Assembly: GCA_025618425.1 (NCBI GenBank)
Contig: CM046845.1
Coordinates: forward strand, 31,741,899 to 31,805,898
Source: Heliocidaris tuberculata
Lineage: Eukaryota; Echinodermata; Echinoidea; Camarodonta; Echinometridae
Direction of reading: 5' to 3'
DNA: 64,000 nucleotides
Shown here: positions 32,910 through 45,067 of the stretch, piece after piece
Layout: the number at the start of each line of letters is the position of its first letter
Numbering within the stretch: position 1 is the stretch's first letter
Notes under the pieces: generated by a model
What the model was told of the DNA's origin: nothing
What the model saw: the letters and a program-made list of their open reading frames with translations, nothing else
Databases searched by the model: none
Made by a program: the position numbers and the translations under genes

Positions 32910-33440
32910 GGGGGGGGGGGGGCTAGGCATTATATGCCCCTCTTGCCTCCAGCTCCACTGCCTTACATTGTAGTTGCAGTAACATGCTGTTACTAAAACC
33001 GCACCGATTAATAAATTTTGAAGCTATGGATCAGCTATAGATATGGCTCTTTTTGTAAACAGTGGGAAATATAGGTAAAAGGGGGCATTTATCAGAAGAA
33101 GAAAAGGGGCTTATCGAAGGTGAAAAGGGGCACTTATGAAAAGAGGAAAAGGGCACATAGTAGATAAGGAAAGGGACACTTATTAGAAAGGAAAAGGGGC
33201 ACCTATCAGAAGTAAAAATGCACTTATCAAAGAAGAAAAGGGCACAGATTAGAAAGAAATTAGAGGCACTTATCAGAAGGGGAAAGGGCACCGTATTAGA
33301 AAGGAAGAGGGGCACTTTTAGTAGTTAAAAGGGCACTTATCAGAGAGAAAGGGGGCACTTTCAGAAATAAAAAGGGAACTTTTGGGGTACTTGAAAGGGG
33401 GGGGGGGCACTGTGCCCCTGCCCTGGGAGCGCCGCCTCTG
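32910..33440 (-). repeat. Minisatellite-bearing repeat, minus orientation
   Basis: Inverted relative of 28560-29270: unique part first (ACATTGTAGTTGCAGTAACA, CCGCACCGATTAATAAATTT), then GGGCACTTATCAGAAG-type units to about 33390. The right edge, inverted, reads CAGAGGCGGCGCTCCCAGG, resembling a hAT terminus. Confidence 0.8.
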
Positions 33441-33596
33441 ACTAAGTATAGGAATGTGATGATCACTGGCCGCTGAGGTAGGGGTAGGTTAAGGTCTGGT
33501 CTTGATATCGAAGTTCCGTGGGTGACTTTTTTTCAAGCGGATAAAAAAGGGGTCATGCCCCTTTGTGCCCCTGCATGGCTACGAGTCTGACTATGA

Positions 33597-34089
33597 TTTT
33601 TTTGTTTTCATAAGTTTTTATTATTTTCTCTCATAAAAGAAAATTGAACATAATTTGAAACATTTCATATAATATAACAACAACAACAACAAAATCTTGA
33701 CATAAATATAACTGCCAACTGCAATTTCACATTTCAAACGATAATACAAACAAACTTTCATCTAACATATTTGCGAACAGAAATAAATATTTCATAAAGA
33801 ATAAGATTCACACATTTAAGTTACCCATTTCGTTACAAACAATTTTCAACAACAACAAAAAAAAAAAATCTTTTTCCAATTTCCTTCTGAGAGAAAGAAT
33901 TAAATTAAGAGAAGAAAAAAAAAAAAAAAGGATAGAAAGAAGATAAGAATAAAGAAGAGAGAGAGAAAAAAAAAAAAAAAAAAAAAAAGATTAGAGAACA
34001 TACACCATCACGCCCCCCCCCCCATCCCACAACACAAAGAACAACCACAAACGAACAAACAGATAAAACAAAGAGAAGGAAGACACACA

Positions 34090-34121
<32 letters not shown>

Positions 34122-36715
34122 CAAAACAAAACAAAACAAAAACAAAACAAAAACGAACAAAAAAAACAAAACAAAACAAAACAAACCAAAAAAAAAAAAA
34201 AAAAAAAAAAAAGGGAAAGGTCACACCAACAGCACAGAGACATAAACGAACAAAGGGGGAGAAAAGAGAAAGGAAAAGAAAGGGGTAGGGCAGAGGGTCC
34301 AGAAGCTATGCCTCTATCATTGTGAGAAACTAAAGTCATCACCGAAGCGCGAAGCCACACCCGCCCAGTCGTCAAGGCTACCGGCTCCAAACAATTTAAG
34401 CTAAACAATGGCGCGGCGATCACAACAGGGCCAAACACTAAATTTGCCCTGCTTTAGCCTGCCGCTTGAATGGTTTCACGGCGAACCTCACGCACAGGCT
34501 CTGTTGTCTGGAACCAGCACCCCGGACGACGAGCGAATACGACGCCAACACCTCGGCACCAAAAAAAAAAAAAAAAAAAAAAGATCACGGACAACCTTCC
34601 AAAGCTTCCCATTTCTTTAAATGGATTGAAAGAGTATCCCTTTCCATTGCAAGTTTTTTTCTTCATTTCTATTTTCAATTAGTCTATCTATAATTTCTTT
34701 TGCATTGGGGGGATCTCCTTTCTCTCTATTATGAAAAATCGTAAATTTAATCAAAATCAAAATATGGTTCAGTAATTGCCCTGCTTTTATAGTGTTGTCT
34801 ATTATTCCAATATGAATTTCTTTCCAAGATAACTTCTTCAGAATTGGTAGATTGAGCTTGTCAGCACATTTTCCCCACACTTCCTTTATCTTGTTACATT
34901 CAAAGAACACATGTTGATAAGTTTCTTCAAATTTTTTACAATATGAGCACAATCCATTTTCACGAAACTTAAATCTATGTAGATGATGGTTTGTATATAT
35001 AATCTTATGTAACAGTTTGAATTGGAATTCTCTTAGTTTACTGTTTAAGGTACACATCCTTGGTTGAACAAATATCTTTTCTACATCTCGTTGTGAAATA
35101 TTATAAAGTGACATTAAATTGCAAAATGCTGTGTTTGTTTCTACATTCTTTTTAATTTGACTCTTATACACCATCTTTGCAGTTATTTCTTCAAATTTAA
35201 AAACTTTCTTTGAAAACTTAAATTCTAAACTGAGGCCACAATGAATGGCCTTTCTTAAAGATTGAACATTTTTTTTCCATTCATGAGGGGTTGTTGCATA
35301 AATTTTGTTTACTTTTACAATTTCTTCTGTACTTAAACCTAAAGCTACAAAATAAGCCTCAGGTTTTAATTCTCCATGTTCATCACAAATATGATGAAGT
35401 CGATAAATATTCTTTAAAAACAACTTCTCCTCAAATAGAGTTTGACCTTCTAATTGGATACACTTATTATTATACAAAATTTCATTTCCTCTATATCTCT
35501 CTTCTATCTTAACATAGTCTTTCATATCTATCCAAGCTTTCAATAGACTCTGATAAAAGGTAGGTAACGTGATTTCCACTGTATCCCTCCAATAATTGCA
35601 ATAAAATATCAAATTTCCTCCCATCGGTCTCATTAAATATTTAAAATAAAGTTTCCATTTAATAGTTTGAGTTCCTGTTATAAGCCTTTTTATCCACATT
35701 ATTCTTTGTGCTTTTACAAAGAATCTAAAATTCATCATTTTGAGCCCACCCTGCTGATAATCTAAAATCACTGTACTTTTTTAAATTTTATCTTTACCTC
35801 TCCACAAGAAATCAAAGCAAATTTCTTCAATTTCCTTATATACCCACTCTGGAACTGGCATAAGTGATGTTGCATATATCAATTTAGAATATCCATATAT
35901 TTTCATTAATTGAATTTTTCCCATTAGAGTTAGATCACGCTGTTTCCACCACGTCAACAGTTTTTTAATTTTGCTTAATATTTCCTTAAAATTCATTTTT
36001 TCCTTGATATCTGCATGAACTGAAAAATAAATGCCTAATATTTTAACAACATCTACTAGCTTCCCAAATGGAAATGTATACTTAGACACCTGCGGACCTA
36101 ATGGCATAATATATGTCTTATCCTTGTTTAACTTTAATCCTGATATTTTATAAAAGCCTTCAAAAATATGTTCTATTTCCTTAACTGAATCCATATCTTT
36201 GATGAAGAGTGTTATGTCATCTGCATACAACACCTGCTTCATTTCTATATTTCCAAAACAAATTCCTTTTACCAAGTGATTATTTCTAATCATATGAGCT
36301 AGAATTTCAATGCATAAAATAAATAAGTATGGCGATAATGGATCTCCCTGCCTTACTCCTCTTTCAACTTTGAAGTAACCTGTTGATGTATATCCGTTCA
36401 TAACACAGCTTTCAGCATTTGTATATAATATATTCACCCATTTACAAAATAATGGTCCAAAACCAAAAGATTTTAAGACTCTGTATAAGAATGAATGAGA
36501 AACAGAATCAAATGCCTTTTCAAAATCTATGGCCATCAGAAAAGCATTTACTTTATAAAAAGTAGTATGAAAAACCATATCATCTATTATCCTTATTGCT
36601 TCTCCAATATTTCTATTCTTAACATAACCAAGTTGATCAGAAGACACGATTTCAGGTATAACTTCTTGTAATCTCTTTGAAAGTATCTTTGATAAAATTT
36701 TATAATAAAATTTTA
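33597..36715 (-). pseudogene. L1/Tx1-like LINE, 5'-truncated, ORF2 with one in-frame stop
   Basis: The minus-strand frame from about 36715 reads KILSKRLQEVIPEIV, then reverse transcriptase motifs: MAIDFEKAFDSVSH (A), GVRQGDPLSPYLFIL (B) and LYADDITLFI (C), with the LKLNKDKT and LGIYFS blocks. An in-frame TAA at 35783-35781 splits the frame between GKDKI and KSTVILDYQQGGLKMMNF; past it the same frame stays open to 34617, including the C-terminal zinc-binding segment CSYCKKFEETYQHVFFECN. The frame upstream of 36715 is microsatellite-derived, so the copy is truncated at the start of the RT domain. A presumed 3' UTR runs to about 33600, and poly-A/AAAAC tracts follow. Clade by motif style only. 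Confidence 0.87.
33901..34215. repeat. A-rich simple sequence (AAAAC)n and poly-A
   Basis: Poly-A runs and an AAAAC pentamer array inside the 3' region of the LINE. Long open frames here (Phe-rich) are artefacts. Confidence 0.85.
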
Positions 36716-37330
36716 TGATGATGACGATAATGATTATGATGATGATCCTGTGGATCATGATCATATAGAAGTAGGAGGAGGAGGGGGAGGAGGAAGAGGA
36801 GAAGAATAAGAAAAACAAATTGCTAGTAGTTTTAAATATTATCAATGCGAATATTGTATCTATACTATTATCTGTTATTGTTGTTGCTCTATATTTATTT
36901 GTTGTGAATAATTATAGCCTGCTTCGAAGAGATTTGTTTTACCCAATGATGTTTCTATGTATGTATTTTTACGAATATAGTGTTGAGATTTAACAAGAAT
37001 TTACAGACTTGTTATGAAATTATTATGAAATTCGTTATCTTTATTTTGTAACCCCTACGATTGTGTTTGTTTACTTTTCAAGCAGAAGGTTCTGACTAGT
37101 CTGCGAGCACAGACCCTAATTTTACACTTTATCAGAAAATCATTGTGTCTTGAGAGAAGCCTATTTCAGTTATTTTCTGGTCTTATCAATATAGCAGCAG
37201 CTATAGTACATGGCTTATGGTACAGTAGTCTTACAGTGCTGACACTCTTTTACAACTGACCAGGGTTTGTGCCTGCAAAGTGCAAACTAGGTTCTGACCA
37301 CAAGACTGCACGCTACATGCCATCCCATCC
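36716..37330. other. Microsatellite edge, then unassigned sequence
   Basis: 36716-36800 holds GAT and GGA runs at the LINE's broken 5' edge. The remainder is AT-rich; I see no coding or repeat signal in it. Confidence 0.5.
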
Positions 37331-37559
37331 CATGGCTTATTGTTATGGCCGTTATGGCGCGCCTACTACACTGTGTACGTTTCCGTACGTACCGTACGCA
37401 CGAGCCTTATATTCGTATGGTTATACCCATAGGTTATACGCATAGACGTGAAATAGATTTACGGTTATACCAAAGACTTTTAATAATATCAAGACAGATT
37501 ACTCTCACCTACTTCCGTAGTACATTCGGCAGACGTAAATTGCTGTGTTAAAATAGATT

Positions 37560-38880
37560 CGGAAAAATACGTTCGCCATAGGTATACACGTGAAAAGATG
37601 TCTCATTTTTTCTTGATATTTCATATCTTTCTCTATCTTTTTCAAGTCTGATTTTTGCATGAGAGAAAGGATGGATAATTAAAAAAACATTTATTGAACC
37701 TTTATTTTCAATAAATGCCACTATGAATCCCCTGGATCATGCCTGCTTTTTGACATAATCATCTGCCATAGGGTTAACACGTGAAAACATGGATTTTAAG
37801 AATGATTATAGTTCCTCTGGTATTTCCTTGAATTTCATGTAGATGTGGCTTATAATTAATTTGAGACTCTGAACAAGATTAATGATGGCTCAAAAAGTGG
37901 AAGGGACCCCACATAAATCCCCGGGAATATACATGCTTTTGGCCTTCCAGCTCCCATAGGTTAACACGCAAAAACAGGGATTTTTGAATGATTATAATTC
38001 CCCCAGAATTAGATTAAAATTTTGAAAAATGTGACTTAAATAAAATTTAAAGCTCTGAAAATGTATGATTAAGTCTCAACTAGTCGAACAGACCCCGCAT
38101 AAATCCCAGGGAATATGCATGCTTTTGACCCCCCAAAAGTCTCCCCTGCCATAGGTTTACACGCGAAAACAAGGAATTTTAGGATGATTATAATTCCCAT
38201 AGTTTTTATTTGAAAATATAAAAACTGTGATTTACATGTAATTTGAGGCTTTGAACAAGCTTACTGAAGGCTCAAAAAATTGAAAAGACCCCACATAAAT
38301 CCCGGGGAATATGCATGCTTTTGACCAAAACAGTCTCGCCTGCCATAGGTTTACACGCAAAAACAAGGAATATTAGGATGATTATAATTCCCATATAGAT
38401 GATTGAGATGAAATATAAAGCTCTGAAAATGTATAATTAAGGCTCAATGAGTCCAGTAAACCCCCCATAAATCCCCGGGAATATGCATGATTTTGGCCTT
38501 CCAGCTCCCATAGGTTGACACATGAAAAGAGGGATTTTTAAATGATTTTAATTCCCCTAGTATTTATTTGAAATTATGAAAAATGTAATTTACATGAAAT
38601 TTAAAGCTCTGAAAGTGTATAATTAAGGCTCAATGAGTCCAGTAAACCCCCCATAAATCCCCGGGAATATGCATGCTTTTGGCCTTCCAGCTCCCATAGG
38701 TTGACATATGAAAAGAGGGATTTTGAAATGACTTTAATTCCCGTAATATTTATTTGAAATTATGAAAAATGTAATTTACATGAAATTTAAAGCTCTGAAA
38801 GTGTATAATTAAGGCTCGATGAGTCATTTAAACCCAGCATAAATCCCCGGGAATATGCATGCTTTTGACCAAAAAAAAAT
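37560..38880. repeat. Satellite, about 7 units of ~185 bp
   Basis: Landmarks recur in each unit: CCCATAGGTTNACACG, GGATTTTNNAATGATTATAA, AATTTAAAGCTCTGAAA, CATAAATCCCCGGGAATATG and CATGCTTTTGGCC (near 37932, 38118, 38313, 38486, 38672, 38859). Spacing varies from about 173 to 195 bp. The last three units are the most alike. Confidence 0.88.
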
Positions 38881-39293
38881 AATTTGTCTTATAACACGTG
38901 AAACCGTTTGTTGTTATTGATGACATAATGTGGGCGTGAAGTATCGATCACGTGAGATCAGGACATCCAATGAGATCGTGCGCTAGCAGACGACCATGTA
39001 GCAGACGTATGTCCGCCCGCCCAGGGGCCCAGCCTAGCCGGTATTAGAAGAAACTCTCACTAAATTCCAGTTCACTATTATATTTCTAATATACCAGAGG
39101 CAAAATTCAATGTATTAAATTCATAAATTCATATAATCAATGTTCTACCACCGAATTACGCTTAGCCAAAATGATTGATGTGAGATCATGCAATCATGAA
39201 ATAGCTGAGCTGAATAGCGACCGACAAGGTGTCTAGCTCTAGCTAGGCTAGGTCTATCCCTCTGCGATCCCGATCGAGGTGGGGACGTTGCCG

Positions 39294-39470
39294 ATGGAAC
39301 TCTTTCAGTTTGCCAGAGGTGTTCTCCTCAAACTTCGCTCATCAAAGTTTTTTTACTTGCTGATCGTCGTTTACTTTGGCTTCAGCCAACGAGACCGACA
39401 ATGTAGTGGGAGGGGGCTTCTGAACCCTATTATGGATATGAGTCTGACACTGACAGTCCATGACAGGGGC
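39294..39470 (+). CDS. Possible 5' exon of an unknown gene (weak)
   Basis: An open frame from the ATG at 39294 reads MELFQFARGVLLKLRSS then a hydrophobic FFYLLIVVYFGF, like a signal anchor. It lies in less repetitive sequence just before a hAT MITE. No homologue is recognised, no convincing donor site was seen, and chance is a fair explanation. Confidence 0.15.
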
Positions 39471-39800
39471 GAATGCAGGATGTTAGTAAAAAAAAAAAAA
39501 GGGGGGGGGGCACAAATGCAGGGCTGTCAACTTTTTGGAACTGCTAGAAATTGCTCATTCCTCCAAAAGTTGCTCCGGGGGGGAGGAGGAGAATTTTTTT
39601 CGCCAGTCCTCGAAAAGTTGCTCAGTTGGGGGGGGGGGGGGGGAGAGGGGTGAAAAGAATTTTTCTTCTTCTTCTCGCCGGCCCTCCAATACAAAAACAA
39701 AAACAAAAAAGGGCCCGGGGGACAATGATGTACGACTTTCTTTAAAAAAGGGGAGGGGGCATGGGCCGGGATTTCGCCCTCCCCCCTAAATCCGCCACTT
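39464..39800. mobile_element. hAT-type MITE copy 2
   Basis: Ends CAGGGGCGAATGCAGG and AAATCCGCCACTT; flanks GTCCATGA (39456-39463) and GTCCATGC (39801-39808), a 7/8 match. The internal block GGCTGTCAACTTTT...CTCCAAAAGTTGCTC is shared with 30046-30358. Confidence 0.78.
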
Positions 39801-39993
39801 GTCCATGCCCGGACTGTCACGTCAGTCTTGCGGGGTGGGCTTTTTTACAAGTTTTCTCGGAGGGTTAATAGACCAACATTGTTAGCCTCGTAGGTTCCCA
39901 AACTAATGTTGCTCGATCCGGTTTTATTTACATTTTAGGCCAGAGTCCGTGTATACCTGTAGTTTGTAATTCAAAAGAATGTAATTCCTATTC

Positions 39994-40151
39994 CAGGGGC
40001 GGATCCAGGATTTTGTAGAGGAGGGGGCACAGAGCCGAAAAGTACACAATTAAAGAGGCAATTTTTTTATTGTGTACTTAAGGTATGCCAGTTGGGTTCC
40101 AAAAAGGGGGCGCAGTCGATTCGCCCCCCCCCCTCCCTGGATCAGCGCCTG
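39994..40151. mobile_element. hAT-type MITE copy 3, short
   Basis: 158 bp with ends CAGGGGCGGATCCAGG and CCTGGATCAGCGCCTG; CTATTC is repeated on both sides, six bases of a probable 8-bp duplication. Confidence 0.75.
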
Positions 40152-40358
40152 CTATTCTGTCATGGATGTGAAGAATGGGATTGCATGGTGTTGGTGGTCG
40201 ATCTCATTAAATTGAACCATTGAAGGAAAAAAAAACAATAAGAGATCATTATTTTGTCCTCATTTCTATTGGAGTAATTTTTATAGATCGGTTGTAAGAG
40301 AGAATAAGAGAATAAGAGATTATTAGAAAATGAAAGCCTGTGTGAGGGGGAGGGAAGG

Positions 40359-40361
<3 letters not shown>

Positions 40362-40409
<48 letters not shown>
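40362..40409. repeat. GA microsatellite
   Basis: About 23 GA units. Confidence 0.95.
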
Positions 40410-40410
<1 letters not shown>

Positions 40411-40606
40411 AAGGGGGCTGGGGCAAAAGGAATGGGATATTCCTACAAAGACAGAATAGGACTGGTAATATAAATTATATCATCAGCTGCTATTGTTGGT
40501 TATACTAGTTAATTCAATTCAAAAAAGCCCTATACTGTTTTCTTCGCCTGTCGTCTCAAACTGCTACAGCATGAATGTTACAAATAACTTACTGTAAGTT
40601 ATTTAT

Positions 40607-40858
40607 ATTGGTGGAGTATCCAGGAATGCAGGGGAGGGGGGGGGGGGCTCACACCTAACGAACAAAAAAATCATCAGATGCTGTCTATTCTGAATTTTCA
40701 GACAAGCAAGGAAAAAAGTCACATTTTTCATGTTCCTTCTGTGCCGGGGAGGGGGGGGGGGCGCACAATTCCTTTCATTCGATGTGTAACTATAAGATAT
40801 GTCAGATTTGGTTTTGGCTGGCACGTAGGGCACGTGCATTCCTGCATACGCCACCAAT
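40607..40858. mobile_element. MITE with ATTGGTGGMGTAT termini
   Basis: The left end ATTGGTGGAGTATCCAGGAA and the inverted right end ATTGGTGGCGTATGCAGGAA match for about 24 bp including AATGCA. Two poly-G tracts inside. Confidence 0.72.
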
Positions 40859-41698
40859 AAAAAAACAGATAATCTTGGATACGCCACTCTTAATTAAGTT
40901 TTGTATAAAAGGAATTGCTCGCACGCAATCTCATTTTAATAAAGCCTTTTCTGTCTTGACTTTTAACATAAGGCCATAGATTTACATTATACGTCATTAA
41001 ATATTCTGATTTAGAAAAATAAAGATAGCATTTTATTTATTTACTTTTTTTATTTTTTATTTTTACTTTTCTCGACATTCCCGTCAGATATTGCAGTGTT
41101 TGCTCATATAGAGCTTAATATCAGGGAACATGCTTGGACCATTCCCCCCCCCCCTCCCAATCACATAAATATTAATAGAAATTTCACAGCAAATAACTTT
41201 AACAAAAATACAAACATCTCTCCTAGCTCCCCCTCCCAACTCTCTCCCTCTCCTCCATGGTGCAGTTAGAGTATGTTGATTCCTATCTGTTTTGGGACAT
41301 AAGTTTGTATTTGAAGGGACAATATCAAGATTATGCCCTTTACGGCTTTACCAAAAGCGATGTACAGAAAAAGAAGAAAAAATAAAGGAAATAAAAAATA
41401 CAAACATCTTGATAAAGACTATAATCTTCCCTCTCGGGCGATCGACATGTACCACAATATATACGCGTGCTTTATTTCGGGACTGAGCACTCTTCGTATT
41501 TAAACTCTTTGGCTAGACTCGACTATATACTAGACAAATTTATGCTGCTTTGTGTGGTGCAGTGCTGCTAAGTTAGTGATATAGGGTCCCGTCCTAGTTG
41601 CTTCTACCAGGTTCTGGGTATGTAGTGGTAAGTATTAAGAAATGTTAATTTCTAGTAGATCTATAGTCAAGTATTGTAACTCCGAACAGATTGTATTA

Positions 41699-41870
41699 CC
41701 GAACGTGTAAAGTTAAGCGCCTAAAATGGGTTTTCATACGCGTGGGATTACGCGTATGAAAACCACACTATTGATACCAAGGTTGTGTCTTTTTCCCATA
41801 GGTTTCACACGTTCGGAATTACGCACTCATACACATACGAGGTTATCGTAAGATAACCTCGTACTCCATA
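41699..41870. repeat. Cluster of nested hairpins
   Basis: Arms GGTTTTCATACGCG (41729-41742) and complement (41751-41764); arms ACGAGGTTATC (41837-41847) and complement (41852-41862); and an outer pair CCGAACGTGT with ACACGTTCGG (41699-41817). CCCATAGGTTTCACACG near 41795 repeats the core of the 37.6-kb satellite. Confidence 0.65.
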
Positions 41871-43165
41871 CGTGTTTTAATGGCAGATTTGAATGTATAC
41901 TTTACAATATCACCTCCCTTGCAATTCCAAGGGTTTATTCCCTATTTTTGCTGTATTTATGTTGTATGATGTCTATGTATGTAAATGAATTTGATTTTTA
42001 AACTTGTATTAAACTAATATTTTAACTACAAAAAGACAAAAACTTACCAGTTTGCTTTCCATTCAGCGGAGTTCTCGTAGAAGATGTTTGGCTATGGCGG
42101 CGTTGTCGTAGTTGTTTTGGTGCGCTAGCCTAGAATTACAGTCGTTTCGATATATACTAACGCTGATGGCGCTATATAGAAATATACGATCCTATGGAAG
42201 AATTATGCAATGCAAAAATGTTTTTCCCCAAACGTCTGGAGAACAAAGCCAGATGCCGAATCAAGCTTCCGGGGCACTTTTCCCTAGAGATCAGGTGCTT
42301 CCGGGGTCAGGCAAACTTCTCAAAGACCTTTAATAGTGTTAAGACAAATTACTCTCTCGTATTTCCGTAGTACACTCGGCAGGTGTATATTGCCGTGTTC
42401 AAACGAGACTCGCCTTACGAGTGCACCACAATACGCACACGTGCTTAGTAGCGGGTTGAGCACTCTTCGCATTTATACTCTTCGCTTCAGGTCAAGGCAT
42501 ATAAGCGTACTGTAGATGATTTTACCTTGGCCCAGTCCCCGCTGCTGTATACACGAGGAGTGAGAAAAAGCCCTTTAAAGTACTGCTTTCCAGTTTTGGA
42601 ATCAGAAGTCAACATACAAGAGTTGAAGAGTCTCTGAATCAGGTATTCTAGCAAATTTAAGAAAATTAAATCGTGCCTAGAGCAATTTTGTTGTCTGTTT
42701 TTGAATGCTTGCAACAGTGAATGTTGGACACAGTCCCACATAGGCAAGGGCCTATGGGAATTACGGTACCTTTTTCAAGGGACCAAAACGCCGCGTCGTT
42801 GGGAAGGGGTTCACTCGGAAGGGAATATCGTATTAAATCTACGTTGTCTTTTTAAAATTCCATCAACTTCTTTTTTTGTAGGACTTTGAGCATTCAATAT
42901 GTATAGTTTGACAGATATTCGTTTCATATTTTATTTGCTATCGTTGATTTTCTGAAAAGTGTTCGGACACTGGATCAACCACATACATGTACGATATATA
43001 CAAACGTTTAACTGTGTTTGCAAAGGACTGAGTTTGATGAGCTTAACTTAAAGTTAAACTTATGTTAAGCTAATATTGAGTGTAAGGCTGTAAGGAGTGT
43101 GTGAGCATGATTATTGGGATAATTGTGAGTGAGACTGAGATTGAGAATGAGATCTCGCCATTTCT

Positions 43166-43239
43166 CGGCTTTGGCCTCTGCTTTGACTCGTCTTTGGCCT
43201 CTGCTTTGACTCGTCTTTGGCCTCTGCTTTGACTCGTCT
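43166..43239. repeat. Three-unit 23-bp tandem repeat
   Basis: Units of TTTGGCCTCTGCTTTGACTC with GTC spacers, abutting the next MITE. Confidence 0.85.
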
Positions 43240-43242
43240 TAA

Positions 43243-43756
43243 AGGGGAAGTTCACCCTGAAGATTACTTGAGTTTAAAAAATGCAGAAAAAATAAAGAAA
43301 AATATTGGCGAAGGTTTGATGAAAATCGGTCAAATAATAAAAGAGTTAGGGGTCTATGAGTATTTAAAGTTTTGGATTCGTGACGTCACATGCGAGCAGC
43401 TGCCCATTGCCATTGGTCATGTAATAAATATTCCATATATTCGCATTTTTTTTTACGTTCCACGATAAATTAATATTGTTTCTTTTCAGAATCTAGTATT
43501 GAATAACATTTCTGACAATATATCAAATGCATAGACGAAAATATTCTAAATTTTCTGAGAAAACTGTATTTTATGGAATATTTATCACATTACATAATGG
43601 AGGAGCTACTCGCATGTGACGTCACAAAATCAAATCTTCAAAAGTCCATAACTCCGTTATTCTTTAACGGATTTTGTCCAAACTTTCCGCAATATTTTTC
43701 TTTATTTTTTCTGCATTTTTTAAACTCAAGTAATCTTCGGGGGTAAAAACACTAAT
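43243..43756. mobile_element. TTAA-flanked palindromic MITE, 514 bp
   Basis: GAAGATTACTTGAGTTTAAA and its complement close each end; TTAA at 43239-43242 and 43757-43760. The extreme right end has diverged. TGACGTCACA occurs in both orientations (43381, 43617). Confidence 0.72.
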
Positions 43757-44063
43757 TTAATAGGCAAAATTTTGAGAAAATACTTCCTTCTATCTTTTGG
43801 GATGGTAGAAAGGTGATTTCATGCCAGATTCTTCAATAGGATCTTTATAACTTTGTTCAAGTGAAATTTCAGGCTTTTATATTCGCTAGAGATCACACAC
43901 TCTCTATGGGAGGCAATTCACTGTAGTATGGAGCGGGAGGTTATCTATAATAACCTTGCATATGTGTGAGTAGGGCTTACCAACACTATACATTACCTTT
44001 AAGCTATGCACTTGCAGATCTTGATTTGCATCTGACTGATGTGAATATCCTTCTGGTATTTAA

Positions 44064-45067
44064 TGGTGGTGTCACACCTTGGCGTTTTAGCCAGCGTATG
44101 CCCGACGTATGAGGAATTTGGCGAATACGCTGGCGTACGTCGAATACGTTACGGGTAAGTTTTGCATACGTTAAGAGCACGCTAAAACACGCTGGTATAC
44201 GTCGTCATACGGCGAGGTCGTCGAAAAATTTTGTGCAAGCACAAAATTTTTCGACGTATGCCAGCGTATGGCTCATACGTCCCGCATACGCGGGCCATAA
44301 GTTGTAGGTAAGTTACGCGATCGTTGACACACGTTCACACACGTTACTCGTAAGTTACTCATAAGTCGAAATACGTCGAGATATAGTCTAGCGTACCCCA
44401 AAACTTACTTCTAACCTATGAGTAACGTGCTTTGAACGTATGTGTAACTTAACTCCAACGTATATTGACGTATGAAGACGTATTTGACGTGCTCCGGACG
44501 ATCACAAAACTTACTGAACGTGTTTCTAACTTACAGCTACCGTATAATGGCGTATTGACAACGTTTAGAGGAATTGGTATATAAAAATGGGGTTCACAGG
44601 AGGAACCCATCAGAACTCATGAAGACACGTCCACACCCCCGCCCACGGCCAGGGGACTTCTTGGCAGCGTTCTTCGAAGTGTTCTTCGGCATGGCGGTGG
44701 TGTTGATACCGTGATGGATAGTGGGGTTATGATTTGAATAGTCGAGCGGCAGCCTTTTTATAGGCTACGACACGTGATCGTCAGCGATACGCTGCCGCGC
44801 GCTATGCGTAAGTTAGGCTATCGTTGGGCATAAGTTGTGTACGCCGGCAATACGCTAAGCATTCGTTGGAATACGTTACTTATAAGTTAACGAAGCGTTC
44901 TATATAAGTTACTAATACGTTATGTATACGTCCAACTCGTTATGAATACGCTAAGTATACGCCCAGAGTTGAAAAAAAATATCAAAGTTCAGCGTATGCC
45001 GATGTTTTAGAGAAATTTTGATATGTCGGGCATACGCTGGCTAAAACGCCAAGGTGTGACACCACCA
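44064..45067. mobile_element. 1-kb non-autonomous PIF/Harbinger-like element
   Basis: A 43-bp perfect terminal inverted repeat (TGGTGGTGTCACACCTTGGC... to ...GCCCGAC) and TAA on both sides (44061-44063, 45068-45070), as in PIF/Harbinger, which duplicates TWA. The interior is saturated with CGTAT/ATACG and ACGTTA motifs. A perfect 18-bp-arm hairpin lies at 44219-44256. A 32-codon minus-strand frame (44692-44594, MPKNTSKNAAKKSPGRGRG) may be a relic of an accessory-gene N terminus. Confidence 0.85.

Noticed and set aside
33905..34438. 177-codon Phe-rich frame on the minus strand
   Set aside because: Produced by AAAAC and poly-A simple sequence.
37560..38880. Tandem gene or repeat-protein coding region
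   Set aside because: No conserved open frame across the ~185-bp units; unit lengths are not multiples of three.
42000..42120. Possible minus-strand first exon with a GGTAAGTTTTTG donor near 42049
   Set aside because: A good donor alone; no coding frame or partner exon could be joined with confidence.
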